Origin: an uncultured Muribaculum sp.
Lineage (GTDB): Bacteria; Bacteroidota; Bacteroidia; Bacteroidales; Muribaculaceae
NCBI GenBank assembly: GCA_910589555.1
Contig: CAJUTE010000035.1
Location: forward strand, 1 to 29,547
Direction of reading: 5' to 3'
DNA: 29,547 bases
The notes beneath the pieces were generated by a model. The model was not told the origin of the DNA. It did no database searches and saw only the letters and a program-made list of their open reading frames with translations. A program made the translations under genes and the position numbers. This document shows positions 18,002-25,777 of the stretch, in pieces; position 1 is the first letter of the stretch; each line of letters opens with the position of its first letter.

Positions 18002-18412
18002 TTAACTTAACGATGCGCGCGCTTCAGCCACAATCATGAGAAGCTCCTCCCTGACACTCGACGGAAGCTCGATGCCTCGCAACTGAATGCTGCGCCCCCA
18101 TCCGGCGATATCCTCAGGAAGCAACGTAAGCAGCACATCACGAAACTGTTCTATCTCTTCGTCAGTATAAGAATCGGCTCCACGACCCTTGAACGCATCA
18201 AGCTCCTCATCATCGTAATAAACTATCTCAGGACTTACCGAAGCAAGCAAGGAATCCTTCTCACAAGTTATGTGCATACCGCAACAAGCCTCTTCAGGCT
18301 CATTGTATGCCGGTTCGTCGGGGGATGACGTCTTGCGGTGACGCCTGTCAAAAAGATAAAGCACCACCCCTGTCACAAGCAATGCCCCCAATATTATAAT
18401 GCTCACCTCCAT
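18002..18412 (-). CDS. Small membrane-anchored protein with CCGxHxxC motif
   Basis: I do not recognise an assigned function. The 136-residue protein has one N-terminal transmembrane helix (about 3-21), then basic RRHRK, then CCGMHITCEKDSL near residues 43-55. CC-G-x-H-x-x-C offers four metal or haem-type ligands on what is probably the cytoplasmic side, since the positive residues follow the helix. The remainder is acidic and helical (YTDEEIEQFRDVLLTLLPED). It lies three bases after aroA and 18 bases before a metal ABC permease, so a role in metal handling is a reasonable inference. I recall similar CCGxHxxCEK proteins in other Bacteroidota, which suggests a conserved family. Confidence 0.78.
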   Translation of the reverse strand: MEVSIIILGALLVTGVVLYLFDRRHRKTSSPDEPAYNEPEEACCGMHITCEKDSLLASVSPEIVYYDDEELDAFKGRGADSYTDEEIEQFRDVLLTLLPEDIAGWGRSIQLRGIELPSSVREELLMIVAEARASLS

Positions 18413-18415
18413 ATC

Positions 18416-19684
18416 TTAATTCAGTGATTCGTCAGCCACTTCATTGAGCGTGAAACCGCACTTGCGCATATCATCCCAGAATCCGGGATAGGATTTTGCC
18501 ACCACTCCGGCATCTTTGATAATCAATCCCGGCAAAAAGAATGCCACCGGGGCGAAAGCCATAGCCATGCGATGGTCCTTATAGGTGTCGATTATCACCT
18601 CCTCAACTGTAACAGGCACGCGCTGTCCGCTCCACGACAACACTGAATCATCCTCACACTCTATCAGGAATGAAAGCTTCCTAAGTTCCACGCACAACGC
18701 GTTCAACCGGTCAGTCTCCTTTATCTTAAGAGTCGAGAGCCCGCTTATACGGAACGGAATATTCAGCACACAGCAGGTGACCACAAGCGTCTGGGCAAGG
18801 TCAGGCTGCTCCGACAAGTCAGCTATAAAACGCGGAGTGATGTCGGGCGATGCCGAAAGCTCAAGTCCGCCTGCCGCATCCCATTCAGCTTCAATGCCGA
18901 AGCTCTTGAAATACTCTGCCACACGGCTGTCACCCTGCAAGCTTTTCTTCATAAGTCCGTCGAGCTTTATATCGCCAAAGGAGAAAGCAGCGGTCTCAAA
19001 CCAATATGACGCCGCCGACCAGTCAGCCTCGACATCATAATCAACCGGCTTATATTCTCCGGCGGGCACCGTGATAGTGTTTCCCGAAACCTCGCTATCC
19101 ACACCCCACTCCTTCATTATTGAAAGTGTCATGGCGATATAAGGCTGCGACACCACATCGCCGGTCAGTGTCAAAGTGAGCCCCGATTCCATGAACGGAG
19201 CAACCATCAGCAATGCCGACACATATTGGGAGCTTATCGAACCGTCGAGAGTCACCGCCCCGCCTTTAAGTCGCTTTCCTTCAATCTTAAGCGGCGGATA
19301 CCCCTCTTTGCCGGCATAGGAGATAGAGCCTCCGCACTCATTCAGTGCATCCACCAACGCCTTTATCGGGCGCTCCCTCATTCTCTCGGAACCGTCAAGA
19401 ATGACCGTGCTGCCGGGCTTTGCAACAGCAAAATACGCTGTAAGAAAGCGCATTGCAGTTCCGGCAGCGCCGATATTTATGGTTCCAAAGTCATTCTCGG
19501 AATTAAATGCTGTGGTGAGCGCGGCACACATCACGTCAGAGTCATCGCACTTCGCAACCCCTTTGACTGTGCCTTTATTACCGGTAAGAGCATTGATTAT
19601 CAGCACTCTATTGGATATACTTTTCGATAATGGAAGCTGAATTTCAGCTTTAATCTCTTCAGGAGGAAATATTTGATAATTCAT
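18416..19684 (-). CDS. aroA: 3-phosphoshikimate 1-carboxyvinyltransferase (EPSP synthase)
   Basis: AroA transfers enolpyruvate from PEP to shikimate-3-phosphate, the sixth step of the shikimate pathway. The 422 residues have the inside-out two-domain layout: LPLSKSISNR at 17-26 (K21), GAAGTAMRFL at 72-81, DGSERMRERPI, SSQYVSALLM, the mid-protein acid in EADWSAASYW, DLSEQPD, KETDRL and DHRMAM. Two positions differ from the E. coli-type enzyme: LPLSKS instead of LPGSKS, and F80 where E. coli has P101 in the PEP/glyphosate loop, with A73 in place of N94. Divergent AroA is known in Bacteroidota. The gene follows the GH25 gene by 18 bases and precedes the Cys/His protein by three. No other shikimate gene is near. 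Confidence 0.95.
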   Translation of the reverse strand: MNYQIFPPEEIKAEIQLPLSKSISNRVLIINALTGNKGTVKGVAKCDDSDVMCAALTTAFNSENDFGTINIGAAGTAMRFLTAYFAVAKPGSTVILDGSERMRERPIKALVDALNECGGSISYAGKEGYPPLKIEGKRLKGGAVTLDGSISSQYVSALLMVAPFMESGLTLTLTGDVVSQPYIAMTLSIMKEWGVDSEVSGNTITVPAGEYKPVDYDVEADWSAASYWFETAAFSFGDIKLDGLMKKSLQGDSRVAEYFKSFGIEAEWDAAGGLELSASPDITPRFIADLSEQPDLAQTLVVTCCVLNIPFRISGLSTLKIKETDRLNALCVELRKLSFLIECEDDSVLSWSGQRVPVTVEEVIIDTYKDHRMAMAFAPVAFFLPGLIIKDAGVVAKSYPGFWDDMRKCGFTLNEVADESLN

Positions 19685-19702
19685 AATAATATATTGTCAG
19701 TG

Positions 19703-20440
19703 TTAGAACGTCGCTCCACAAAGCCAATTGAGCCACTCGTCGCGGGTGCCGTTAAATGTGTTTAGATCCACCTTTGAATCACAGCCTTGCGTCCAACCTA
19801 AATGGCTGTATTGCCATATAGCCCAACGGTCATTATCCTCCTCGTCAAGAGGTGGATTGGAGAAGGAACATATCCATAGCGGGTATTCATCAAACCGATC
19901 TTTCAAAAAGCGTTCATAACCATCTTTATTGGTGTAGAACATCACATTGTGTCCGTTTTGATGGAGATAATTAATCAACGCGCGCAGCCGCTCAACAATA
20001 TCATCGGTGGAGATATGCTTGGGATTCCCCCACTCCTCGATGTCGATCACTGCAGGCAAATCCAGCGTTTTTCCACGCAGACTGTTCAAAAAATTCATTG
20101 CCTGCATCTCTCCGTCAGTGTCAAATCTGAAAAAGTGGTATGCCCCGACAGCCTTAATGCCTGCTCCGCGAGCCTTGGAATAATTGCTCTGGAATTTAGG
20201 GTCCTGAAATGTGGTCCCTTCAGTCGCCTTCAGCATGACAAAATCAATGGAATCTTCGGCAAGCCGCTGAAAATCCACATTGCCATTATGCGATGACAAG
20301 TCAAGCCCCATCACCGGATAGACCGAAGCGTCGAGCGTCACATACTTCGGGCGTGCCGACAGCCAGGAATAATATTTAACTCCTCCTATCAACGCCACCA
20401 GCACAAGCGCGGAAACCAATGTCCATAAAAACCGTTTCAT
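19703..20440 (-). CDS. Membrane-anchored GH25 lysozyme (N,O-diacetylmuramidase)
   Basis: GH25 enzymes cut the MurNAc-GlcNAc beta-1,4 bond of peptidoglycan. In the 245 residues a signal anchor lies at about 4-21 (LWTLVSALVLVALIGG), then the TIM-barrel-like domain: GLDLSSHNGNVDF with the first aspartate, FVMLKATEGTTFQDPKF, VGAYHFF, AVIDIEEW with the catalytic DxE pair, FYTNKDGY and WQYSHLG...VDLNTFNGT. It is probably held in the inner membrane facing the periplasm and used in wall remodelling. The ATG lies right at the predicted transcription start, so the mRNA may be nearly leaderless. It is the first gene of the long minus-strand run towards birA. Confidence 0.93.
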   Translation of the reverse strand: MKRFLWTLVSALVLVALIGGVKYYSWLSARPKYVTLDASVYPVMGLDLSSHNGNVDFQRLAEDSIDFVMLKATEGTTFQDPKFQSNYSKARGAGIKAVGAYHFFRFDTDGEMQAMNFLNSLRGKTLDLPAVIDIEEWGNPKHISTDDIVERLRALINYLHQNGHNVMFYTNKDGYERFLKDRFDEYPLWICSFSNPPLDEEDNDRWAIWQYSHLGWTQGCDSKVDLNTFNGTRDEWLNWLCGATF

Positions 20441-20446
20441 GAACTA

Positions 20447-20478
20447 CAAAGTTACTATTTTTTTGTGATATACACAAT
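20447..20478 (-). promoter_or_regulatory. Promoter of the GH25-aroA run
   Basis: On the minus strand: ATTG (20478-20475), a 20-base spacer, then TAACTTTG (20454-20447), a full TAnnTTTG match. The expected transcription start, near 20443, is only a few bases before the ATG at 20440, so a leaderless or very short leader is implied. Confidence 0.62.
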
Positions 20479-20673
20479 AATGAACTGAGAATCAGAGGGG
20501 GCGGAGATGTGGGCTTGTGCTAAATTCGTACTGATTGAGATAATGGCGTCAAACCGCTATAAATCAGTTCGCTTTATTAATCGGCTTAGTGATTTTATCC
20601 GTCTTGATTTGGCTGTTTCCTGCCTCTGAAAGCCTGTTTTTGCAATCTTGCAGCGCTTGAACACGTCCTTCAT

Positions 20674-21078
20674 TCAACCAATTATGAAAACGATTATAAA
20701 AAAATATATTCCCAACGTAATCATCCACCCCGCAAAGTTGAAAACCGTGTGCCACCAAGGTTTTAATCCCTCTTTCCGTTGAGGATAACGACGGTAATAG
20801 GCACGTTCTCTCGCCGGCGTGAAACGATATTTATCCAATAAGTAATTCACAAGGAACCCCACCGCAAATCCCGATAACATAAAAGCGAGCAGACAGTAAA
20901 TCGACGGGAAAAATATGCTGAATGGCAGAGCCAGGACAGGAACAGCAAAAAACAGCACATCCTCAAGCGGAGTTATATGTTCTCTGTATTTCGGATAATA
21001 GTTATGCAACCGCTCCCAACCGGCTACATAATGCAGGTGGTCGATTATGTTGAATCTATATCTTCTACGTTGCCTCAT
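20674..21078 (-). CDS. Unrecognised small membrane protein
   Basis: I do not recognise this 134-residue protein. A basic, tyrosine-rich N terminus (RRRYRF, HNYYPKYREH) is followed by two close hydrophobic helices (about residues 38-82), a basic loop with RFTPARERAYYRRYPQRK, and a third helix at the very C terminus (WMITLGIYFFIIVFIIG). It begins nine bases after the stop of another three-helix membrane protein gene and is likely co-transcribed with it. About 230 non-coding bases separate it from the GH25 gene. Nothing in the context names a function. Confidence 0.72.
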   Translation of the reverse strand: MRQRRRYRFNIIDHLHYVAGWERLHNYYPKYREHITPLEDVLFFAVPVLALPFSIFFPSIYCLLAFMLSGFAVGFLVNYLLDKYRFTPARERAYYRRYPQRKEGLKPWWHTVFNFAGWMITLGIYFFIIVFIIG

Positions 21079-21087
21079 GATCTAAAT

Positions 21088-21720
21088 CTAAAAAACCATG
21101 CTGGTCTTTTTCTCGGGAGGTTGAAGATGGCGAATCGCGGGACAACCCCAGATGCCGTCGCGTAGAGTCACGATGCAGGTGTCGCCAGGTTGCAGACTTT
21201 TATATTCATCGTAATCAGCGTCATAACGATACCATTCTCCGTTATCCGTGAAACGCAGGTTTACGTAATTATGCGCCGCTTGCCGGTATCGCTGTTCGGC
21301 TTTCATCCCATACACCACCGCCTTGCGCTCGTATGGCTCTGAGCGTGGAATAAGATAGTTTGCCCCAAGCCATACGGTTATGGATAGATAAAACAAACCG
21401 ACACCCGCAATCCAACCGATAAAGGCATTTAACAGGAGTGATGACCGGTCTCTGACTCCCATTATCCATGAACGAACCGGAAGCATCAGGATGGGTAGTA
21501 CCATGACAAGTATCATGACAAAATTGAGAATATCGCCATTAACTCCCCGTAAAATGGTGCGTCCCATCAAAGCATCCGCCGATAAGTAAACCGCAGCACA
21601 AGTCACAGCGAAGAGAAGGTTTCTGCCCAGACTCTTCGCCCGTTCACGCCATTTGCTCTGCCTGGCATTCTTTTTGCGGCGCGAACCTTTCTTGCTTTTG
21701 TCATGCACTGCCTTTACCAT
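21088..21720 (-). CDS. Unrecognised membrane protein with basic N terminus
   Basis: I do not recognise this 210-residue protein. Residues 1-30 are strongly basic (KKGSRRKKNAR, KWRERAK), followed by three hydrophobic helices at about 34-52, 62-82 and 94-122. A C-terminal soluble part of about 85 residues has QRYRQAAHNYVNLRFTDNGE and a YDADYDEY run, then CIVTLRDGIWGCPAIRHL with two cysteines twelve residues apart. By the positive-inside rule the C-terminal part would be periplasmic, where the cysteines could pair. It is the first of two genes. A -7-like box (TAATTTTG read on minus, 21824-21817) lies upstream but lacks a clear -33 element. Confidence 0.72.
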   Translation of the reverse strand: MVKAVHDKSKKGSRRKKNARQSKWRERAKSLGRNLLFAVTCAAVYLSADALMGRTILRGVNGDILNFVMILVMVLPILMLPVRSWIMGVRDRSSLLLNAFIGWIAGVGLFYLSITVWLGANYLIPRSEPYERKAVVYGMKAEQRYRQAAHNYVNLRFTDNGEWYRYDADYDEYKSLQPGDTCIVTLRDGIWGCPAIRHLQPPEKKTSMVF

Positions 21721-21976
21721 CGTTTATTGTAGAGTGCCCCTGACGAAAGTAAAGGATGAGAGCATTATTGTATGTATCAGCCTTATCATTTGCATGGGCT
21801 ACTATTATCCATTTTACAAAATTAGCGATTTTGCCGGTGATTAACGGCTGACTCAGCTATGTTGTTAAGCATAAAATGCTTTCTCATACTTTTCACGCTT
21901 GCCTGACAAAATGAGCATTATCATCAGCACCTTTAAACTACATTGGCACATTCTTTATAATTTTCAATCCGTTACA

Positions 21977-22008
21977 TTTGGCTGATATGCAATTTTTGTA
22001 TAATTTTG
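21977..22008 (+). promoter_or_regulatory. Promoter of the polysaccharide operon
   Basis: TTTG (21977-21980), a 20-base spacer, then TAATTTTG (22001-22008): both boxes match the Bacteroidota consensus. Transcription should begin near 22013, leaving a leader of about 200 bases before the ATG at 22213, much longer than the other leaders in the window. Confidence 0.75.
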
Positions 22009-22057
22009 TGAACATTTTTCTTTACTATAAAAATCCAACGATTCAAAATACTGAACT

Positions 22058-22183
22058 ATGGTGGATATAAGGACTCTTTATAGAAAACAACGAATTCAAA
22101 AATCAAAATTCTCACATATATGCACAAATATGGGAATGGATTCTTATTTTAATAAACTAAACTCAGAGGTTATTTTTATCTAA
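22058..22183 (+). CDS. Possible 41-residue leader peptide or chance ORF
   Basis: An ATG ORF of 41 codons lies wholly inside the leader of the polysaccharide operon, between its promoter and the first real gene, and stops 29 bases before that gene. The product would be basic in its first half (RTLYRKQR, QKSK) and uncharged and aromatic later, ending in VIFI. No signal peptide or known motif is visible. Its base composition follows the AT-rich leader rather than the neighbouring genes, which argues against long-conserved coding. It may be a regulatory leader peptide, a small protein, or chance. Confidence 0.3.
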   Translation: MVDIRTLYRKQRIQKSKFSHICTNMGMDSYFNKLNSEVIFI

Positions 22184-22212
22184 AAAAATCACACACAAAC
22201 TCCGTTTCAATT

Positions 22213-23328
22213 ATGGCATTCTGGATTATCAACTCAATCTCCGCATTTCTATTATGCGTTTTTTTTGCAGGAATTTTAATCCCCCAGATTTTGCTGGTAG
22301 CATTCAAGCGAAATCTTTTTGACGAGCCTGACGCCCGTAAAATCCACAAGGGATCAGTCCCGCGCCTGGGTGGCATCGCATTCACTCCGGTAGTCTGCTT
22401 CTCAGTTTCACTGCTTTTAGGCATAAGCTCTCTATGCGGAGATCCCTATATGCTTGATGAAATGATACCCAACACCGCCACCCTTGCATTCGGGTTCTGC
22501 GCGTTGTTCACTCTTTACCTTACCGGTCTTGCCGATGACCTTGTGGGTGTGCGGTACCTTGCCAAATTTGTAGTCCAGATCCTATGCTCAATCATGATTA
22601 TCGCCGGAGGACTATGGTTCAGTAATTTCCACAACGTCCTCTTCATCAACAGCATCGCATGGTGGATAGGGATGCCCCTCACCATTGTGGTGGTAGTATA
22701 TATTGTGAATGCCATAAACCTCATTGACGGAATCGACGGTCTTGCCTCGGGATTGTCAACCGCAGCATTGATAATCTACGGTCTTGCATTCTTTTTCATG
22801 GAGTCCTATATATATGCCGTCATATCATTTGCCGTAGTGGGCGTGCTCGTCCCCTTCTTTTATTATAATGTGTTTGGCGACGCCAATAAACAGAAAAAGA
22901 TATTCATGGGCGACACCGGCAGCTTGACCATTGGTCTCATTCTGGCATTTTTAAGCCTCGAATTATACTGCACCTCAACCATCTACAGCTCTACTATAAA
23001 AGCCAATCCGTTCATCGTGGCGTTTTGCCCGTTGATGATACCCTGCTTTGACGTGGTCAGAGTGTTCATGGGACGAATAAGACATCACAACAATCCATTT
23101 TTGCCTGATAAAACCCACATCCATCACAAGCTTCTCGCGCTCGGCATTCCGGCACGTCTGTGTATGGTCACCATCGTGACAGTAGCCCTGTTCACAAGCG
23201 CGTTGAACATATATCTGTCACAATACATCGAAGTCAACATCCTGCTGATCCTCGATCTTGCCGCATGGACAATAGTAAATATCCTGCTATCCAAACGCAT
23301 AAGAAACAAGCAAATTCAACAGAAATAA
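22213..23328 (+). CDS. Polyprenyl-phosphate sugar-1-phosphate transferase (WecA/MraY family)
   Basis: This enzyme starts polysaccharide synthesis by moving a sugar-1-phosphate (commonly HexNAc-1-P from a UDP-sugar) onto undecaprenyl phosphate in the inner membrane. The 371 residues have about ten or eleven helices and all family motifs: RKIHKGSVPRLGG at the first cytoplasmic loop, ADD at D108/D109, NAINLIDGIDG (D172, D175), FMGDTGS (D234) and HIHH at 302-305. The exact sugar cannot be told; WecA, TagO and WbpL types all fit, and MraY is less likely outside a cell wall gene cluster. It is the first clear gene of the operon and lies 19 bases before the SLBB export gene. Confidence 0.92.
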   Translation: MAFWIINSISAFLLCVFFAGILIPQILLVAFKRNLFDEPDARKIHKGSVPRLGGIAFTPVVCFSVSLLLGISSLCGDPYMLDEMIPNTATLAFGFCALFTLYLTGLADDLVGVRYLAKFVVQILCSIMIIAGGLWFSNFHNVLFINSIAWWIGMPLTIVVVVYIVNAINLIDGIDGLASGLSTAALIIYGLAFFFMESYIYAVISFAVVGVLVPFFYYNVFGDANKQKKIFMGDTGSLTIGLILAFLSLELYCTSTIYSSTIKANPFIVAFCPLMIPCFDVVRVFMGRIRHHNNPFLPDKTHIHHKLLALGIPARLCMVTIVTVALFTSALNIYLSQYIEVNILLILDLAAWTIVNILLSKRIRNKQIQQK

Positions 23329-23347
23329 CACATAGAAGACAAGTATA

Positions 23348-25777
23348 ATGAAAAAGCAGCTAAAGTTATGGCTTATCGCTTGCATGATAGGGACGTGTGC
23401 TGTCACTGTGTATGCCCGCATGACCGATGATCAGGTCGTGGCATACGTGAAACAGGCTACCGCCCAAGGCAAAAGCAAGCAGCAGATAGGACGTGAGCTT
23501 CTCGCGAAAGGCGTGACTCAAGAACAGGTAGAACGACTCAAAACCCGTTATGAGGACAACCAAGGCAGCGAGACCGACGTCACATCACAAACCGCATCAG
23601 GACAACGCGTAGAGCGCAGTCATCAAGCAGAAAAAGATGTGGTAGTAGGCAATTTCGACGATATTAAACGCGAAGTTGACGGTGGCACCAACAACCATGT
23701 ATCGGCAAGAAATATATTCGGAAATGATGTGTTCCGCAAAAACGCATTATCATTTGAGCCTAACGAAAATATCGCAACACCTAAAAATTACGTGCTCGGA
23801 CCCGGTGATGAAATCATAATCGACATCTGGGGAGCAAACGAGGACCGCATACGCCAGACCATATCTCCCGAGGGCAGCATAATGATCTCACAGATAGGTC
23901 CGGTCTACCTCAACGGCATGACCATAAACGAGGCAAATTCCTACATCAAGAACAAATTCTCATCAAAATATGCAGGAGTGGGCGGCGAAGAACCTGATTC
24001 AGAGATAAACGTCACTTTAGGACAGATACGCACCATTCAGGTGGATATTCTCGGACAAGTCAACCTCCCCGGCACATATCGTCTGTCACCGTTTTCCACA
24101 GTGTTCCATGCTCTATACAAAGCGGGCGGTATAAATGATATCGGTACGCTGCGTAACGTATACGTGCTGCGCAATGGAAAGCGAATAATGGGTGTCGACC
24201 TGTATGAGTACCTTTTTGACGGAAAACAGACCGGAAACATACGCCTTCAAGAGGGCGACGCGATAATCGTTCCCGACTATGTGGAGCTTGTCAACATCGA
24301 TGGAAATGTAAAGCGCCCCATGTACTATGAGATGAAAGAGGGCGAAACTCTTGATGATCTCATCCAGTATGCCGGCGGATTTACCGGTGAAGCCTACACC
24401 GAGCAGGTGAGACTCGCCCGCCAGACAGGCAAGGAAAATGAACTTTTCAACATAGTCAGCGGCGATTTCAAAACCTACAAATTGCAGGACGGCGACATGG
24501 TGACAGTGGGAAGCATTCTTGACCGCTACGCCAACAGAGTGGAACTTAAAGGTTCCGTATTCCGCCCCGGAATGTATGCCCTTTCAACCGATCTCCGCAC
24601 CGTAGGCGACCTGTTGAAAAAAGCTGACGGCCTCACTGAAGACGCCTTTACCAATCGCGCCCTCCTCTACCGCGAGGCTGCCGACCTTTCACTTGAAATC
24701 ATTCCTGTCGACATCGACGGAATCCTGTCAGGAAAGCGCGCCGATGTCACACTCAAGCGTAACGACCTTCTCGTAATCCCCAGCATACACGAACTCGAAG
24801 ACCGCGGATCACTCACCATAAGCGGACGCGTGGCTAACCCAGGCACCTACCCTTATGCCGAAAACACCACTATCGAGGACCTCGTGCTTCAGGCAGGAGG
24901 ATTGCTTCAGGGCGCCTCTACCGCAAAAGTGGATGTATCGCGCCGCATTGTCGACCCCACAAGCTTGAAGCCTACCAACGAAATCGCTGAAATATTCACA
25001 TTCTCGCTGAAAGACGGGCTTGTCATCGACGGACGTCCCGGGTTTAAACTCATGCCCTATGACATTGTGGAAATACGCCGCAGCCCCGGATATGAGACAC
25101 AACAACGCATACGTGTCGAAGGCGAAGTTACTTTCGACGGCGGCTATACACTTGAAAAGAGAAACGAACGCGTGAGCGACATAATCCGTCGTGCAGGCGG
25201 CTTGATCCCCTCGGCATACGTGAGAGGAGCACACATCCTGCGCAAAATGACACCGGCTGAAATTGAAACCCGCAACGAGACTCTCCGTCTTGCCGGACTC
25301 ATGCAGGGCGACGGCGACTCAATCGCGGTACCACGATTGAATCTCCCCTCCACCTACAGCGTGGAGCTCGACCTTGAAAAGGCGCTTGCATTCCCCAACT
25401 CCAACTATGACCTGGTCATGAAAGAAGGCGATGTGCTTGTCGTGCCGGAACTGGTAAACACCGTCAAGATCACAGGCGATGTGATGTTCCCCAACACAGT
25501 CACCTATGTTGAAGGCAAAAACGCAAAATACTACGTGAATAAAGCCGGAGGATACGGCGAACGCGCCAACAAAGGAAAAGCATTCATCGTCTACATGAAC
25601 GGAAATGTGGAACGCGTGAAGGGAAATGTTAAAATCGAACCCGGATGCCAGATCATCGTGCCCTCCAAGCCTAAAGGCAAAGGCATAAACTGGCAAGCAA
25701 TATTATCAATAGCAAGTGCAACAGGCTCGATCGCGACAATGGCTGCAGCGGTTGCCACAATGATCAATACCAAATAA
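23348..25777 (+). CDS. Polysaccharide export protein with multiple SLBB domains (Wza-like)
   Basis: An outer-membrane polysaccharide exporter of the Wza class. In the 809 residues a signal peptide (about 1-23, ending VYA) precedes a short helical module (MTDDQVVAYVKQATAQ). Next comes the Poly_export domain from NYVLGPGDEIIIDIWG, and then a chain of SLBB repeats, each recognisable by G-x-V-x-x-PG-x-Y followed by an AGG motif: VNLPGTYRL...AGGI, VKRPMYYEM...AGGF, VFRPGMYAL, VANPGTYPY...AGGL, EVTFDGGYTL...AGGL and VMFPNTVTY...AGGY. A hydrophobic stretch closes the C terminus. A canonical lipobox is not evident (LIAC at 9-12 is very early). The stop shares a base with the next start (TAATG), so export and chain-length proteins are coupled. 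Confidence 0.92.
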   Translation: MKKQLKLWLIACMIGTCAVTVYARMTDDQVVAYVKQATAQGKSKQQIGRELLAKGVTQEQVERLKTRYEDNQGSETDVTSQTASGQRVERSHQAEKDVVVGNFDDIKREVDGGTNNHVSARNIFGNDVFRKNALSFEPNENIATPKNYVLGPGDEIIIDIWGANEDRIRQTISPEGSIMISQIGPVYLNGMTINEANSYIKNKFSSKYAGVGGEEPDSEINVTLGQIRTIQVDILGQVNLPGTYRLSPFSTVFHALYKAGGINDIGTLRNVYVLRNGKRIMGVDLYEYLFDGKQTGNIRLQEGDAIIVPDYVELVNIDGNVKRPMYYEMKEGETLDDLIQYAGGFTGEAYTEQVRLARQTGKENELFNIVSGDFKTYKLQDGDMVTVGSILDRYANRVELKGSVFRPGMYALSTDLRTVGDLLKKADGLTEDAFTNRALLYREAADLSLEIIPVDIDGILSGKRADVTLKRNDLLVIPSIHELEDRGSLTISGRVANPGTYPYAENTTIEDLVLQAGGLLQGASTAKVDVSRRIVDPTSLKPTNEIAEIFTFSLKDGLVIDGRPGFKLMPYDIVEIRRSPGYETQQRIRVEGEVTFDGGYTLEKRNERVSDIIRRAGGLIPSAYVRGAHILRKMTPAEIETRNETLRLAGLMQGDGDSIAVPRLNLPSTYSVELDLEKALAFPNSNYDLVMKEGDVLVVPELVNTVKITGDVMFPNTVTYVEGKNAKYYVNKAGGYGERANKGKAFIVYMNGNVERVKGNVKIEPGCQIIVPSKPKGKGINWQAILSIASATGSIATMAAAVATMINTK

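Larger units (their letters stand above)
21721..22212. other. Divergent intergenic region before the polysaccharide operon
   Basis: About 490 bases separate the leftward membrane protein genes from the rightward polysaccharide genes. Contents that I can support: a weak minus-strand -7 box at 21817-21824, a small hairpin AAGCAT-aaa-ATGCTT at 21867-21881, a good plus-strand promoter at 21977-22008, and a leader of roughly 200 bases holding a 41-codon ORF. The leader is strongly A/T-rich compared with the genes. No UpxY- or UpxZ-type antitermination gene, which often opens Bacteroides capsule loci, is seen. Confidence 0.6.

Noticed and set aside
20530..20570. ACTGATT...AATCAGT inverted repeat as terminator of the membrane protein pair
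   Set aside because: The inner stem pairs poorly and no T tract follows on the minus strand.
20564..20758. 64-codon minus-strand frame in the gap before the GH25 gene
   Set aside because: It overlaps the end of the 134-residue membrane protein gene in another frame and has no motif or promoter.
21867..21881. AAGCAT-aaa-ATGCTT hairpin as a terminator
   Set aside because: Six A/T-rich pairs, no clean T run, and the flanking genes diverge so no message is expected to end there.
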